Positions 1-7,912 of a DNA stretch of 64,000 nucleotides are shown here, piece by piece. The DNA lies in the NCBI GenBank assembly GCA_023386045.1, contig JAEWKK010000016.1, positions 107,849-171,848 on the forward strand, written 5' to 3'. A model generated the notes under the pieces. It was not told where the DNA came from. It saw only the letters and a list, made by a program, of their open reading frames with translations, and did not search any database. Position 1 is the first letter of the stretch. The number at the start of each line of letters is the position of its first letter. The stretch is from Bacteroidota bacterium. GTDB lineage: Bacteria > Bacteroidota > Bacteroidia > Chitinophagales > Chitinophagaceae. The position numbers and the translations under genes are program-made.

Positions 1-454
1 GCATGAAGGTCCTTTAACAGGTTCTTATGTTCGGGATGTAAGGGTCTCTGTTTATGATGGCAAGATGCATCCTGTAGATTCCAATGATATTTCCTTCAAG
101 ATCGCGGGCCTTCAGGCTTTCCGCCAGGCTTTCCAGCAGGCAGACCCGCAAATACTGGAGCCGGTTTATCATGTTGAGGTTTTATCACCTGAAGACCTCA
201 CAGGAGCAGTTATGGGTGATCTTCAAAGCAGAAGAGGAATTGTTGAAGGCATGGATACTGAGGGTCATTTTCAAAAGATCATTGCCAAAGTGCCCCTTGC
301 CGAAATGCATGATTTCTCTTCTTCACTCAGATCAATAACCCAGGGCAGAGCCAAGTTCAAAATGAACTTTGATAGCTACCAGCCATTGTCATTTGATCTG
401 CAGAAGAAACTTGCAGAGGAATACCACAGGTCTTCAGCTGAGGTTTTAGCATAA
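1..454 (+). CDS. Elongation factor G-like GTPase, C-terminal end (partial)
   Basis: Only the last 150 codons are present; the frame is open from base 2 and the ATG at 65 is internal. The peptide carries HEGPLTGSYVRDV, VYDGKMHPVDSND and SRRGIVEGMDTEG, which fit domains IV-V of EF-G, the GTPase that drives ribosomal translocation. The GTPase domain lies outside the window. Bacteroidota usually carry both a canonical fusA in the str operon and a divergent EF-G paralogue. No ribosomal protein gene follows here, so the paralogue is more likely; that is inference. A strong terminator follows the stop codon. Confidence 0.88.
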   Translation, partial: HEGPLTGSYVRDVRVSVYDGKMHPVDSNDISFKIAGLQAFRQAFQQADPQILEPVYHVEVLSPEDLTGAVMGDLQSRRGIVEGMDTEGHFQKIIAKVPLAEMHDFSSSLRSITQGRAKFKMNFDSYQPLSFDLQKKLAEEYHRSSAEVLA

Positions 455-476
455 CGATAATAAACATATGCTGCAT

Positions 477-510
477 TGTAGCCGTCTCTAAAAGGACGGC
501 TACATCTTTT
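477..510 (+). terminator. Rho-independent terminator of the EF-G-like gene
   Basis: A perfect 10-bp stem (TGTAGCCGTC at 477-486 with GACGGCTACA at 495-504) closes an 8-base loop and is followed by TCTTTTT. It begins 22 bases after the EF-G stop codon. Confidence 0.9.
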
Positions 511-607
511 TAAGTCATTCGTCGAAAAAATTACGGCGATTTTGATTTTAGAAATTTTTATTCTTAATTTGATAACGAAAAGCTACCGAACATTTAAAAT
601 CAATCCT

Positions 608-859
608 ATGCATGCCTATTTTCGTAACCACCAATTGTACCTTGCAGAAAGGTCAGAATGGCTCGATCGTCACGTTTTAAAGACCAGCAAAAGAGCCCTC
701 ATGAAGATCGAAAGCTGGAAACTCATTGCACAATCCGGGGACCAGGACAATCAACTTCGTTTAGTGGAGAAGCTCGTTAAGGAATCCTTATTAACACCTA
801 TTCCTAACAGCACTGTACTTCATAAAGAAGGCTTCTACTTATCCAACCTGGATAATTAA
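608..859 (+). CDS. Hypothetical protein, 83 aa
   Basis: I do not recognise this small protein. The open frame reaches back to 542, but the ATG at 608 (MHAYFRNHQLYLAERSEW) starts a more typical soluble sequence, while the upstream 22 codons look like untranslated AT-rich DNA. It is mostly helical in character, with basic residues at 20-40, and has no membrane segment or signal peptide. It stands alone between the EF-G terminator and the next small gene. Confidence 0.5.
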   Translation: MHAYFRNHQLYLAERSEWLDRHVLKTSKRALMKIESWKLIAQSGDQDNQLRLVEKLVKESLLTPIPNSTVLHKEGFYLSNLDN

Positions 860-979
860 TTTAAAATAATCATTTGTTTAAGGCATCCAATGGTTGCCTT
901 CTGCTTCTATGATCGAAGCAGATTAATATTTCAGAAAGACCTAGGAAAATCACCCCTATTCTAAGAAAAAACTACTGTT

Positions 980-1255
980 ATGGGTGAATTACTATTCTAC
1001 CAGGAAAACAGGAACCAAAATCAATTCAAGGTGGATTATCCTTATTATGGTTTGTTTGGTTCCGCTGACATTACTACTGTCCGTAATGAAAATGACGTTA
1101 TTTTCAGGTGCCGGCTTTTGAATGGGACTATTCTCTATGTTAAAAAGCTGGTGCAGCAGAAAAAATGGATCGATCTGCACCTGAATGCAGAAACACCACT
1201 TTCAGCCGTTATAGGAAATTCTATTGATGATTTTTTCAGAATGCTCTATAAATAA
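980..1255 (+). CDS. Hypothetical protein, 91 aa
   Basis: An unrecognised small soluble protein starting at the first ATG of the frame (MGELLFYQENRNQNQF). Alternating hydrophobic and polar residues through the middle (ITTVRNENDVIFRCRLLNG, then KKWIDLHLN) suggest a small beta-rich fold. It has no signal peptide. A short hairpin with a T-rich tail directly follows its stop codon, which supports its being a real transcribed unit. Confidence 0.55.
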   Translation: MGELLFYQENRNQNQFKVDYPYYGLFGSADITTVRNENDVIFRCRLLNGTILYVKKLVQQKKWIDLHLNAETPLSAVIGNSIDDFFRMLYK

Positions 1256-1260
1256 GAAAA

Positions 1261-1287
1261 GACCTGTTTCCAGGTCCTTCTTTATTA
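1261..1287. terminator. Hairpin terminator between convergent genes
   Basis: GACCTG (1261-1266) pairs with CAGGTC (1271-1276) across a TTTC loop and is followed by CTTCTTTATT. It lies between the rightward gene ending at 1255 and the leftward gene ending at 1301, so it could serve both. Confidence 0.6.
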
Positions 1288-1300
1288 TGATTTGTGCGAG

Positions 1301-1759
1301 TTAAACACTTGCCATCCTGGCTTTTTTCTTCACGGCTACCACTTCCACCACTTCCTCGATGACCTCGATCTCTACAATGGCCTTCTTGAAATAAGCTGCA
1401 TGCCAAACATGATCCAGGGAAACCTGTTCAATGTTCTCATACTCAGCTTCTGTAAGCTTGTTAAAGCTGCATCCCCTGTTTAGATCCGTAGTGATCTTGG
1501 AAGTAAGCTTGGGATAAGCTACCCATAATTTTGACTCTTCTCTCAGGGCAGGCATGATGTCATCAAGGATTCCATTCAGCTGGCTTTCACTAACCGCAAA
1601 TACCAAGGCAAAATCGATTTTCCTGGATCTCAGCAATGGAGTGAGGTTTTTTGCGAAAGATACCTTGCTAAATTGTTTCTCAATTGATGAAGGTAAACCC
1701 TGGATTAAAATGTTCTTTTCATTTTTTAACTGGAGCTTGTCTAAAATGGTTTGAGACAT
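1301..1759 (-). CDS. Hypothetical protein, 152 aa
   Basis: The start is taken as the ATG at 1759 (MSQTILDKLQLKNEKNILIQ). The 44 upstream codons of the open frame run through a promoter-like site and look non-coding. The middle contains SKLWVAYPKLTSKI and a SLDHVWHAAYFKK segment, a pattern resembling the DUF3052-type proteins in which a predicted value is compared against a threshold; that resemblance is weak and no function follows. The C-terminus is a Glu/Val/Lys-rich tail. A TATCTTTG box about 70 bp upstream suggests its own promoter. Confidence 0.65.
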   Translation of the reverse strand: MSQTILDKLQLKNEKNILIQGLPSSIEKQFSKVSFAKNLTPLLRSRKIDFALVFAVSESQLNGILDDIMPALREESKLWVAYPKLTSKITTDLNRGCSFNKLTEAEYENIEQVSLDHVWHAAYFKKAIVEIEVIEEVVEVVAVKKKARMASV

Positions 1760-1826
1760 ATTTATTATACTGTTTATTCTTAATTGATGAAGAGGTACAG
1801 GGAGGGTTTTCACATAAACAGCCACG

Positions 1827-1858
1827 CAAAGATACGAAAAATTCGGGTTGGAACCCAA
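1827..1858 (-). promoter_or_regulatory. Putative promoter of the 1301-1759 gene
   Basis: Reading the minus strand, TTG (1856-1858), 21 bases, then TATCTTTG (1827-1834) fits the Bacteroidota -33/-7 pattern (TTTG, TAnnTTTG). The start codon lies about 68 bases downstream. Confidence 0.5.
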
Positions 1859-1872
1859 GTCTTTACAAAAGA

Positions 1873-1906
1873 AAAATCCCACGAATGTCAATATCCGCGG
1901 GATTTT
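1873..1906 (-). terminator. Terminator downstream of the M48 lipoprotein gene
   Basis: An 11-bp stem with one G-U pair (1873-1883 with 1896-1906) is followed on the minus strand by TTTTTCTTTT. It sits 27 bases past the stop codon of the M48 gene. Confidence 0.75.
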
Positions 1907-1932
1907 AAAGGTTTTTGGACCAGTTTTCCGGC

Positions 1933-2748
1933 TTATCTGCCCATAGGTTTATAGTATTTTAATGCCTCAGGAAGGTATTTTTCCAGCTGGTTGATCCTGT
2001 TTCCAGATGCTGGGTGAGTGCTTAAAAATTCCGGAGGTGCCTGTGAATTGGAAGCTTGCTTTTCCATTCGCTTCCAAAGATTGATGGCCTCACGGGGGTT
2101 ATATCCAGCCATGGCGCCCCAGATCATTCCAAAGCGGTCAGATTCGAGTTCCTGTTTTCTTGAAAACGGAAGCAGAACCCCCACCTGTGAACCAATACCA
2201 TAGGCGTTTAAAAATAAATTCTGCGTTTGAGCGGGCTGATTAGAAACAGCCACCGATAGGGCTACACCTCCCAACTGTTGGAGCAATCCCTGGCTCATTC
2301 TTTCATTTCCGTGCAAAAGCGTGGCATGGGCAATCTCATGACCTATTACCATGGCAAGAGCAGCTTCATTTTGTGTAATAGGCAACAAACCTGTGTAAAC
2401 CACTACCTTACCACCAGGCATACACCAGGCATTGGCATCATTGTTCTGCACCAGGTTGAATTCCCATTTATAACCATCAAGTGAACTGGCCAGGCCTTTG
2501 TCCTTATAATATTTTGTAACGGCATTGGCTACTCTTTGTCCTACCCTTCTTACCATTTCAGCATCCCTGTCCGCAGAAGCAGAAACCACTCGGTTCTCGG
2601 AAAGAAATTGCCTGTATTGCTGTGTGGCCATCGCCTGTAATTCCTGTTCTGATACCAGGTGTGCCTGGTTTCTTCCGGTAATTGGATTCTTTGCACAAGC
2701 CATCAATGTGGCCGCGATGATAAAAAAAGAAGATATTTTGCGCATCAT
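1933..2748 (-). CDS. M48-family zinc metalloprotease, lipoprotein
   Basis: A 271-aa protein that starts with a lipoprotein signal peptide (hydrophobic run, then LMAC, so Cys18 is the likely lipidated residue). It carries the zinc-binding HExxH motif in VIGHEIAHATLLHG and the downstream glutamate in RKQELESDRFGM, both needed for gluzincin catalysis. The family contains periplasmic quality-control proteases such as YcaL and LoiP that degrade misassembled envelope proteins; that role is inferred here. The C-terminal FLSTHPASGNRI is typical of the family. A second, longer M48 lipoprotein is at 42239-43678. Two adjacent ATG codons could each be the start. Confidence 0.92.
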   Translation of the reverse strand: MMRKISSFFIIAATLMACAKNPITGRNQAHLVSEQELQAMATQQYRQFLSENRVVSASADRDAEMVRRVGQRVANAVTKYYKDKGLASSLDGYKWEFNLVQNNDANAWCMPGGKVVVYTGLLPITQNEAALAMVIGHEIAHATLLHGNERMSQGLLQQLGGVALSVAVSNQPAQTQNLFLNAYGIGSQVGVLLPFSRKQELESDRFGMIWGAMAGYNPREAINLWKRMEKQASNSQAPPEFLSTHPASGNRINQLEKYLPEALKYYKPMGR

Positions 2749-2835
2749 CTTAATTGATTTGTGTAAACAAATTCAATGATTATACCAAATGAAACGGACC
2801 CGGCAGAATGAGATGGAAATTAGGTTAACAAAAAC

Positions 2836-3483
2836 CTATTTGCGTCTTTGGCGACGACGGTCCCTGTGCTTGAGAATGGGTACCTTGCTTTCGCTTCCTT
2901 TAAGAATGCGGGAGATATTTTTCTGGTGTGTCAGAAGAACCAGCATGGCTACAGTTATGGCAAATACCCTGTAAAGTTTTTCAGGTTCGTTGAAGATGAC
3001 AAGAATAAAAACAGGAAAAGCAATACTTGCCAGAATTGAACTAAGAGAAACCCAGCGTGTCAGGTATAAAACCAGGATAAAAACACCTACGCAGCAAAGC
3101 GCCACATTGGGTTGAATACCCAGCACCATACCAAAAAGACTGGCTACACCTTTACCACCCCTGAATTCAGCCCAGATTGGGAAAATATGTCCTAATACTG
3201 CAGCCAAACCCAGCCCAAGCTGCATATTCACCAGGTAAACATCATTGGTAAAAGAATAAGGAAGTAAAAAGGCAAGTTTAACAGCAACGATCGCCTTCAG
3301 CATATCGATGATCATGACAATCGTTCCCCATTTGGAACCAAGAACCCTGTAGGTATTAGTGGCACCTGAATTTCCGCTTCCGTAATCGCGGATATCAATA
3401 TCGAAGAACCATTTACTGACCCAAACTGCTGTTGGAATACTGCCAATAAGGTAAGCAAGCACAATGATTAAAACTTCATTCAT
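2836..3483 (-). CDS. plsY: Glycerol-3-phosphate acyltransferase PlsY
   Basis: A 215-aa polytopic inner-membrane protein. It shows the PlsY signatures YGSGNSGATNTYRVLG near residues 35-50 and FRGGKGVASLFG near residue 108. PlsY transfers the acyl group from acyl-phosphate to the sn-1 position of glycerol-3-phosphate, the first committed step of phospholipid synthesis. The C-terminus is a short basic tail (KHRDRRRQRRK). A TAAATTTG box at 3509-3516 on the minus strand, just upstream, suggests separate transcription from prmA. Confidence 0.97.
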   Translation of the reverse strand: MNEVLIIVLAYLIGSIPTAVWVSKWFFDIDIRDYGSGNSGATNTYRVLGSKWGTIVMIIDMLKAIVAVKLAFLLPYSFTNDVYLVNMQLGLGLAAVLGHIFPIWAEFRGGKGVASLFGMVLGIQPNVALCCVGVFILVLYLTRWVSLSSILASIAFPVFILVIFNEPEKLYRVFAITVAMLVLLTHQKNISRILKGSESKVPILKHRDRRRQRRK

Positions 3484-3557
3484 AGAATGTTGGGTTGAAG
3501 CTGGATGGCAAATTTAAAGAAAATCCGTCATGATTTCATGTTAATTTAAGCTGCTAT

Positions 3558-4364
3558 TCATAAGCCTTTAAGGTACAGTAATGCTATCCAGTTATTTCTT
3601 TCTTTTTTCCTGATAAAATGAAGTCCCTCCCTCTTACAGGCTTCATCTATCACCTTTTCATCTGTGGTTAAAAGGCCACTGAATAATATCTGTCCTTCCT
3701 GATTCAGTTTCTCTTTTAAGACAGGCAAATATTCAAGAATTACATTGCGATTGATATTGGCAAGTATCAGGTCAAATTTATCCTCAGGAAGTTGCGAAGT
3801 CTGATGAAAATTGATTCGATGGCAATTGTTTCTCTGCGCATTTTCAATTGAGTTTTTGATACTCCATTCTTCTACATCAATTGCTTCAATATGACTGGCG
3901 CCCAGCTTCTCTGCAAGAATGGCGAGAATTCCAGTTCCTGTACCAAAATCAAATACTTTCTTTCCCTGGAAAGAAAGATCTCTCATATCACTCATCATCA
4001 TGTAAGTAGTGGCATGATGGCCAGTACCAAAACTCATTTTGGGTGTGATGATGATCTCATGCTTCACCTGTGGTATTGGTGAATGAAATTCAGCCCTCAC
4101 AGCGCAAAAATCTTCCACGGTCACCGGTTCAAAATTGCTTTCCCATACTTCATTCCAGTTTTTTTCTTCGATAGTATTTAATAGAAAGGAATGACCTTTC
4201 AGCAATTCATTCACCGCGTAACTATCAAAATTGAGTTCATTGAAATAAGCCAGGAGATGGCTTTCAGTTTGTTCAAAACCTTCTGCACCCAGATCGGATA
4301 ACTGACTGATCAGAATTTCCTGTTGCTCTTCATTTGCGGCTATGCTTACCTGTAAATGGTTCAT
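3558..4364 (-). CDS. prmA: Ribosomal protein L11 methyltransferase PrmA
   Basis: A 268-aa class I SAM-dependent methyltransferase that modifies ribosomal protein L11. An N-terminal substrate-recognition domain (about 1-100) is followed by the Rossmann core with FGTGHHATT and the SAM-binding motif FDFGTGTGILAIL. The catalytic-loop motif appears as LANINRNV, as in PrmA homologues. It starts at the ATG at 4364, just past the pnp terminator, so it is probably separately transcribed. Confidence 0.96.
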   Translation of the reverse strand: MNHLQVSIAANEEQQEILISQLSDLGAEGFEQTESHLLAYFNELNFDSYAVNELLKGHSFLLNTIEEKNWNEVWESNFEPVTVEDFCAVRAEFHSPIPQVKHEIIITPKMSFGTGHHATTYMMMSDMRDLSFQGKKVFDFGTGTGILAILAEKLGASHIEAIDVEEWSIKNSIENAQRNNCHRINFHQTSQLPEDKFDLILANINRNVILEYLPVLKEKLNQEGQILFSGLLTTDEKVIDEACKREGLHFIRKKERNNWIALLYLKGL

Positions 4365-4376
4365 GAATCAAAAATT

Positions 4377-4409
4377 AAAAAAGGCTGCCTACCGGGGGTT
4401 GACAGCCTT
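4377..4409 (-). terminator. Terminator of the rpsO-pnp unit
   Basis: On the minus strand AAGGCTG (4403-4409) pairs with CAGCCTT (4381-4387), followed by TTTTAATTTT. It lies 20 bases past the pnp stop codon. Confidence 0.85.
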
Positions 4410-4428
4410 ACTATTCATTTGAAATTAA

Positions 4429-6708
4429 TTATTGTTCTTCCTGCTGTGAACCGCTTTCTTTTGCGCGTTCTTCCTGGCGTGGACCATCCTGTCTTTTTTC
4501 AAAACGGGGTCTTTCACCGCGCTGGCCCTGGGGACGGTCACCACCTTCGCGTGGTCTTTCTTCTTTTTGACCTTCAGGCTTTGGCAACAACACCTTTCTT
4601 GAAAGCTTGAATTTGCCTGTCTTTGGATCGGTTCCGGTAAGTTTTACTTTCACTTTGTCACCTTCATTCAACACACCTTCCAGTGTTTCAAGACGCTTCC
4701 AGCTCACTTCAGAAATGTGCAGTAAGCCCTGTTTGCCTGGAAGAAACTCTACGAAAGCACCATAAGGCATAATTGATTTAACTGTAGCTTCATATTCATC
4801 GCCTTCAACCGGAACGGCAACGATGCCTTTCACCCAGTTGTGAGCCCTGTCTACCTTTTCCTTATCAATACCAAAGATGGCTACTTCGCCCATGTTGTTT
4901 TTCTCTTCGATATTGATGGTGGTTCCTGTTTCACGCTGAATTTCCTGGATCACTTTTCCACCGGGGCCTATCACGGCACCAATGAACTCACGATCAATGA
5001 ACATTTTCACCATTCGTGGAGCATGAGGCTTCACATCCGGCCTGGCTGCGTCAATGCAGTTGTACATGGCATCGAGGATATGCATTCTTCCCCTGCGTGC
5101 CTGCTCCAGTGCCTGGCGCATTACTTCCATACTCAAACCGTCTACCTTGATATCCATCTGGATACCGCATATTCCTTCGCGTGTACCGGTAACTTTAAAA
5201 TCCATATCACCCAGGTGATCTTCATCTCCCAGGATATCGGTCAATACAGCAAATTTGCCTTCTTTGGAAATCAAACCCATGGCCACCCCGGCAACGTGTT
5301 TGGGGATAGGCACACCGGCATCCATCAGTGCAAGAGAACCCGCGCAAACCGTAGCCATGGATGAAGAACCGTTGGACTCCAGAATATCGCTCACAATCCT
5401 CACGGTGTAGGCATAATCAGCACCTGGCATCATCTGTTTCAAAGAACGAAGAGCAAGGTTACCATGACCAACCTCGCGGCGACCAGGTCCTCTTAAAAAT
5501 TTCACTTCACCTGTAGAGAATGGAGGGAAATTATAGTGAAGAATAAATTTGGAATATTCAGATTTAGCAGCGCTTTCCACCAGCAACTCATCTAACGGAG
5601 TTCCCAAAGTAACAGTTGTAAGCGACTGAGTTTCACCTCTTGTGAACAAGGCAGCACCATGCGGTGTTGGCAGAATATCAACTTCCATATCCAGAGGGCG
5701 TACATCTTCAAGACCTCTTCCGTCCAGGCGAACCTTGTCGTTCAGGATCATATCGCGAACGATGTCGTATTGCAGATCTCCCAAGTAGTTCTTTACGAGT
5801 TTCTTGGTGGTATCATCAATCTCTTCACCTTCGGGAAGATTGGCTTCCTTAGTGAGGGTCATCTTGATCTCCTCGTATAAGTTCTTGTAAACTTCCTTGC
5901 GCTGGGCTTTGGGAAGATTGGCCCTCGAGAATTCAGCGATTTTATCCTTAGCCAGTTCTTCCACCCTTTTCAGAAGGATCTGGTTTACTTCAGGCTTGGC
6001 ATATTCCCTTTTTGCTCCTGCGCCTACCATGTCGCGCAGTTCTTCCTGTGCCTTGATCTGCTTGCGGATAGCAACGTGTGCCACTTCAATTGCCTTAACG
6101 ATATCTTCCTCGGAACATTCCTTGGCTTCACCTTCCACCATCATGATATTTTTCTCGGTAGCGGCAATGATGAAATCCATATCGGATTCCTGCATCTGGC
6201 TGCGGGTGGGGTTGATCACAAATTCACCCTTGATACGGCTCACACGCACTTCTGAGATGATCTCCTGGATAGGCACATTGGAAACGGCCAAAGCAGCAGA
6301 TGCAGCCAGGCAGGCCATAGCATCAGGCATCACTTCTGGGTCTGATGAAATCAGGGTAACGATCACCTGCACTTCGCAGAAATAATCATCCGGGAAAAGC
6401 GGGCGAAGCGCCCTGTCAATCAGCCTTGAGATCAGGATCTCATAATCACTCAGTCTTCCTTCCCTTTTGAAGAAAGAACCAGGGATACGGCCTGCAGAAG
6501 CAAATTTTTCCATGTAGTCCACGCTGAGTGGAAAGAAATCCTGGCCTGGCTTTGGTTCTTCTGTAGCCACAACAGTAGCCAGAAGCATGCTGTTACCCAT
6601 TTTTACGGTAACGGAACCATCGGCCTGGCGGGCAAGACGGCCTGTTTCCAGGGTGATCTCACGGCCATCGCCTATATCAAATGTTTTACTGAATTTTTGT
6701 GTAAGCAT
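4429..6708 (-). CDS. pnp: Polyribonucleotide nucleotidyltransferase (PNPase)
   Basis: A 759-aa phosphorolytic 3'-5' exoribonuclease, normally a trimer. Two RNase PH-like domains flank a helical linker; the second contains FPPFSTGEVKFLRGPGRREVGHG. A KH domain with IGPGGK follows, then an S1 domain (YEATVKSIMPYGAFVEFLPG), and finally a low-complexity tail of about 55 residues rich in Arg, Gly, Glu and Gln. Such charged, disordered tails often occur on Bacteroidota PNPases and may bind RNA; that is inference. It follows rpsO, the usual bacterial order. Confidence 0.98.
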   Translation of the reverse strand: MLTQKFSKTFDIGDGREITLETGRLARQADGSVTVKMGNSMLLATVVATEEPKPGQDFFPLSVDYMEKFASAGRIPGSFFKREGRLSDYEILISRLIDRALRPLFPDDYFCEVQVIVTLISSDPEVMPDAMACLAASAALAVSNVPIQEIISEVRVSRIKGEFVINPTRSQMQESDMDFIIAATEKNIMMVEGEAKECSEEDIVKAIEVAHVAIRKQIKAQEELRDMVGAGAKREYAKPEVNQILLKRVEELAKDKIAEFSRANLPKAQRKEVYKNLYEEIKMTLTKEANLPEGEEIDDTTKKLVKNYLGDLQYDIVRDMILNDKVRLDGRGLEDVRPLDMEVDILPTPHGAALFTRGETQSLTTVTLGTPLDELLVESAAKSEYSKFILHYNFPPFSTGEVKFLRGPGRREVGHGNLALRSLKQMMPGADYAYTVRIVSDILESNGSSSMATVCAGSLALMDAGVPIPKHVAGVAMGLISKEGKFAVLTDILGDEDHLGDMDFKVTGTREGICGIQMDIKVDGLSMEVMRQALEQARRGRMHILDAMYNCIDAARPDVKPHAPRMVKMFIDREFIGAVIGPGGKVIQEIQRETGTTINIEEKNNMGEVAIFGIDKEKVDRAHNWVKGIVAVPVEGDEYEATVKSIMPYGAFVEFLPGKQGLLHISEVSWKRLETLEGVLNEGDKVKVKLTGTDPKTGKFKLSRKVLLPKPEGQKEERPREGGDRPQGQRGERPRFEKRQDGPRQEERAKESGSQQEEQ

Positions 6709-6809
6709 AGTCTAATTTGAGGGTTGGTAATGGTTGATAAATAAAAACCGTATAAAAGCCAAAACCCAACCGGTGTGAGTTGGGAAGTTAGCTTGTATCT
6801 TATTCGGTC

Positions 6810-7079
6810 TTATTTTCTGATTCCTAATTTCTCGATCAGCTGACGGTAACCTTGCAGGTTATGTTTGCTCAGGTAATTCAGCAGGCGACGACGCTTACCT
6901 ACCAGTTGCATCAGTCCGCGGTGAGTAGAGAAATCTTTTTTGTTTTGTTGTAAATGAGAAGAGATTTGAGCAATGCGTTCAGTAAGCAATGCGATCTGAC
7001 CCTCAATAGAACCTGTGTTGGTTGCTGCACCACCGAAATTGGTAAAAATCGCAGCCTTTTTTTCTTTAGTTAATGACAT
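6810..7079 (-). CDS. rpsO: 30S ribosomal protein S15
   Basis: An 89-aa protein of the usual S15 length. It contains the conserved GSIEGQIALLTERI and SHLQQNKKDFSTHRGLMQLVGKRRRLLNYL blocks (here cited in part) that contact 16S rRNA helices 20-22. S15 is a primary binder of the 30S platform and feeds back on its own mRNA in many bacteria. The pnp gene follows about 100 bp downstream, so the two are probably cotranscribed from the promoter at 7141-7170. Confidence 0.98.
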   Translation of the reverse strand: MSLTKEKKAAIFTNFGGAATNTGSIEGQIALLTERIAQISSHLQQNKKDFSTHRGLMQLVGKRRRLLNYLSKHNLQGYRQLIEKLGIRK

Positions 7080-7140
7080 TTTTGACTTTTTAAAGCTGGC
7101 GGCCCATTTAGTCGCCGGTTGTTTAACTTTATTGTGGCGG

Positions 7141-7170
7141 CAAAGGTAAGGGAAACAGCTCTAAAAACAA
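7141..7170 (-). promoter_or_regulatory. Promoter of rpsO-pnp
   Basis: On the minus strand TTG (7168-7170), exactly 19 bases, then TACCTTTG (7141-7148) matches the Bacteroidota housekeeping promoter. Transcription would start near 7134, giving a leader of about 55 bases. That leader has a potential GGCG/CGCC hairpin (CGGCGACTAAATGGGCCGCC) that could be an S15 feedback site. Confidence 0.7.
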
Positions 7171-7270
7171 GAGCATATCAGGTCTTTAGCAAGTAGTTAG
7201 CGAATTATTTTTAACTTCCCGGTACCATTGGCTATCCTTCCGTAATTCCATGAACCATAACCACAATTCC

Positions 7271-7278
7271 TACATTTG
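7271..7278 (+). promoter_or_regulatory. -7 box of miaE, near-leaderless
   Basis: TACATTTG ends 5 bases before the ATG at 7284. If it is the -7 element, transcription starts at or beside the start codon. No convincing -33 TTTG is seen at the usual spacing. Confidence 0.45.
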
Positions 7279-7283
7279 CACAC

Positions 7284-7904
7284 ATGGATGCTGTTCAAGA
7301 CCTTAGCCAGGATGCCAAAGCCATACTGGGACTTCATTTGCCCACGGATCCGCGCTGGGTAAACCTTACTGAAATAAGCCTGGAAGATATCCTTTCTGAT
7401 CATGCCTATTGTGAGCAAAAAGCTGCTACCACCTGCATTTCCCTCATCCAGCGATATAACCAGAAAGAAAAACTGGTATCCGAGCTGGCCCCCATTGTTA
7501 CCGAAGAATGGGGACATTTCAGGATGGTACTGGCTGAACTGCATAAAAGAGGTCTCAAACTTGGCAAACAGAGAAAAGACGAATACGTCAATGCCCTGAT
7601 CGATTTTTGCACTCAGGGTGGCGCTGAAGAAAACAGGCTACTCGACCAGTTGCTTATGATGGCCATGATTGAAGCCCGGAGCTGCGAACGTTTCAAAAGA
7701 CTGAGCGAGGGACTGGGAGATGAATACCTGAGAAAGTTCTACCGCCGCTTTATGGAAAGTGAAGCAGGTCATTACACCCTCTTTATTGAACTGGCAGAAA
7801 CTTATATTGATAAAGAAAAGGTTCGCAGGCGCTGGAAGGAATGGCTGGAATTTGAAGCTTCCGTGATGCAAAAATTGGAACTCCGGGGTGACAGGATCCA
7901 CTAA
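7284..7904 (+). CDS. miaE: tRNA-(ms2io6A)-hydroxylase MiaE
   Basis: A 206-aa ferritin-like di-iron protein. Iron-ligand motifs occur in HAYCEQKA, in EEWGHFRMV (ExxH), in EARSCERF and in ESEAGHYTLF (ExxH), the four-helix arrangement of MiaE. The enzyme hydroxylates the isopentenyl group of the modified adenosine at tRNA position 37. The start is the only ATG near the N-terminus and lies just after a TACATTTG box. It converges with the GSCFA gene, with 8 bases between the two stop codons. Confidence 0.93.
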   Translation: MDAVQDLSQDAKAILGLHLPTDPRWVNLTEISLEDILSDHAYCEQKAATTCISLIQRYNQKEKLVSELAPIVTEEWGHFRMVLAELHKRGLKLGKQRKDEYVNALIDFCTQGGAEENRLLDQLLMMAMIEARSCERFKRLSEGLGDEYLRKFYRRFMESEAGHYTLFIELAETYIDKEKVRRRWKEWLEFEASVMQKLELRGDRIH

Positions 7905-7912
7905 GCAATTGA

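Noticed and set aside
4840..5364. 174-codon plus-strand ORF opposite pnp
   Set aside because: Shadow of the pnp coding frame; composition is His/Phe/Cys-rich and it has no recognisable domain.
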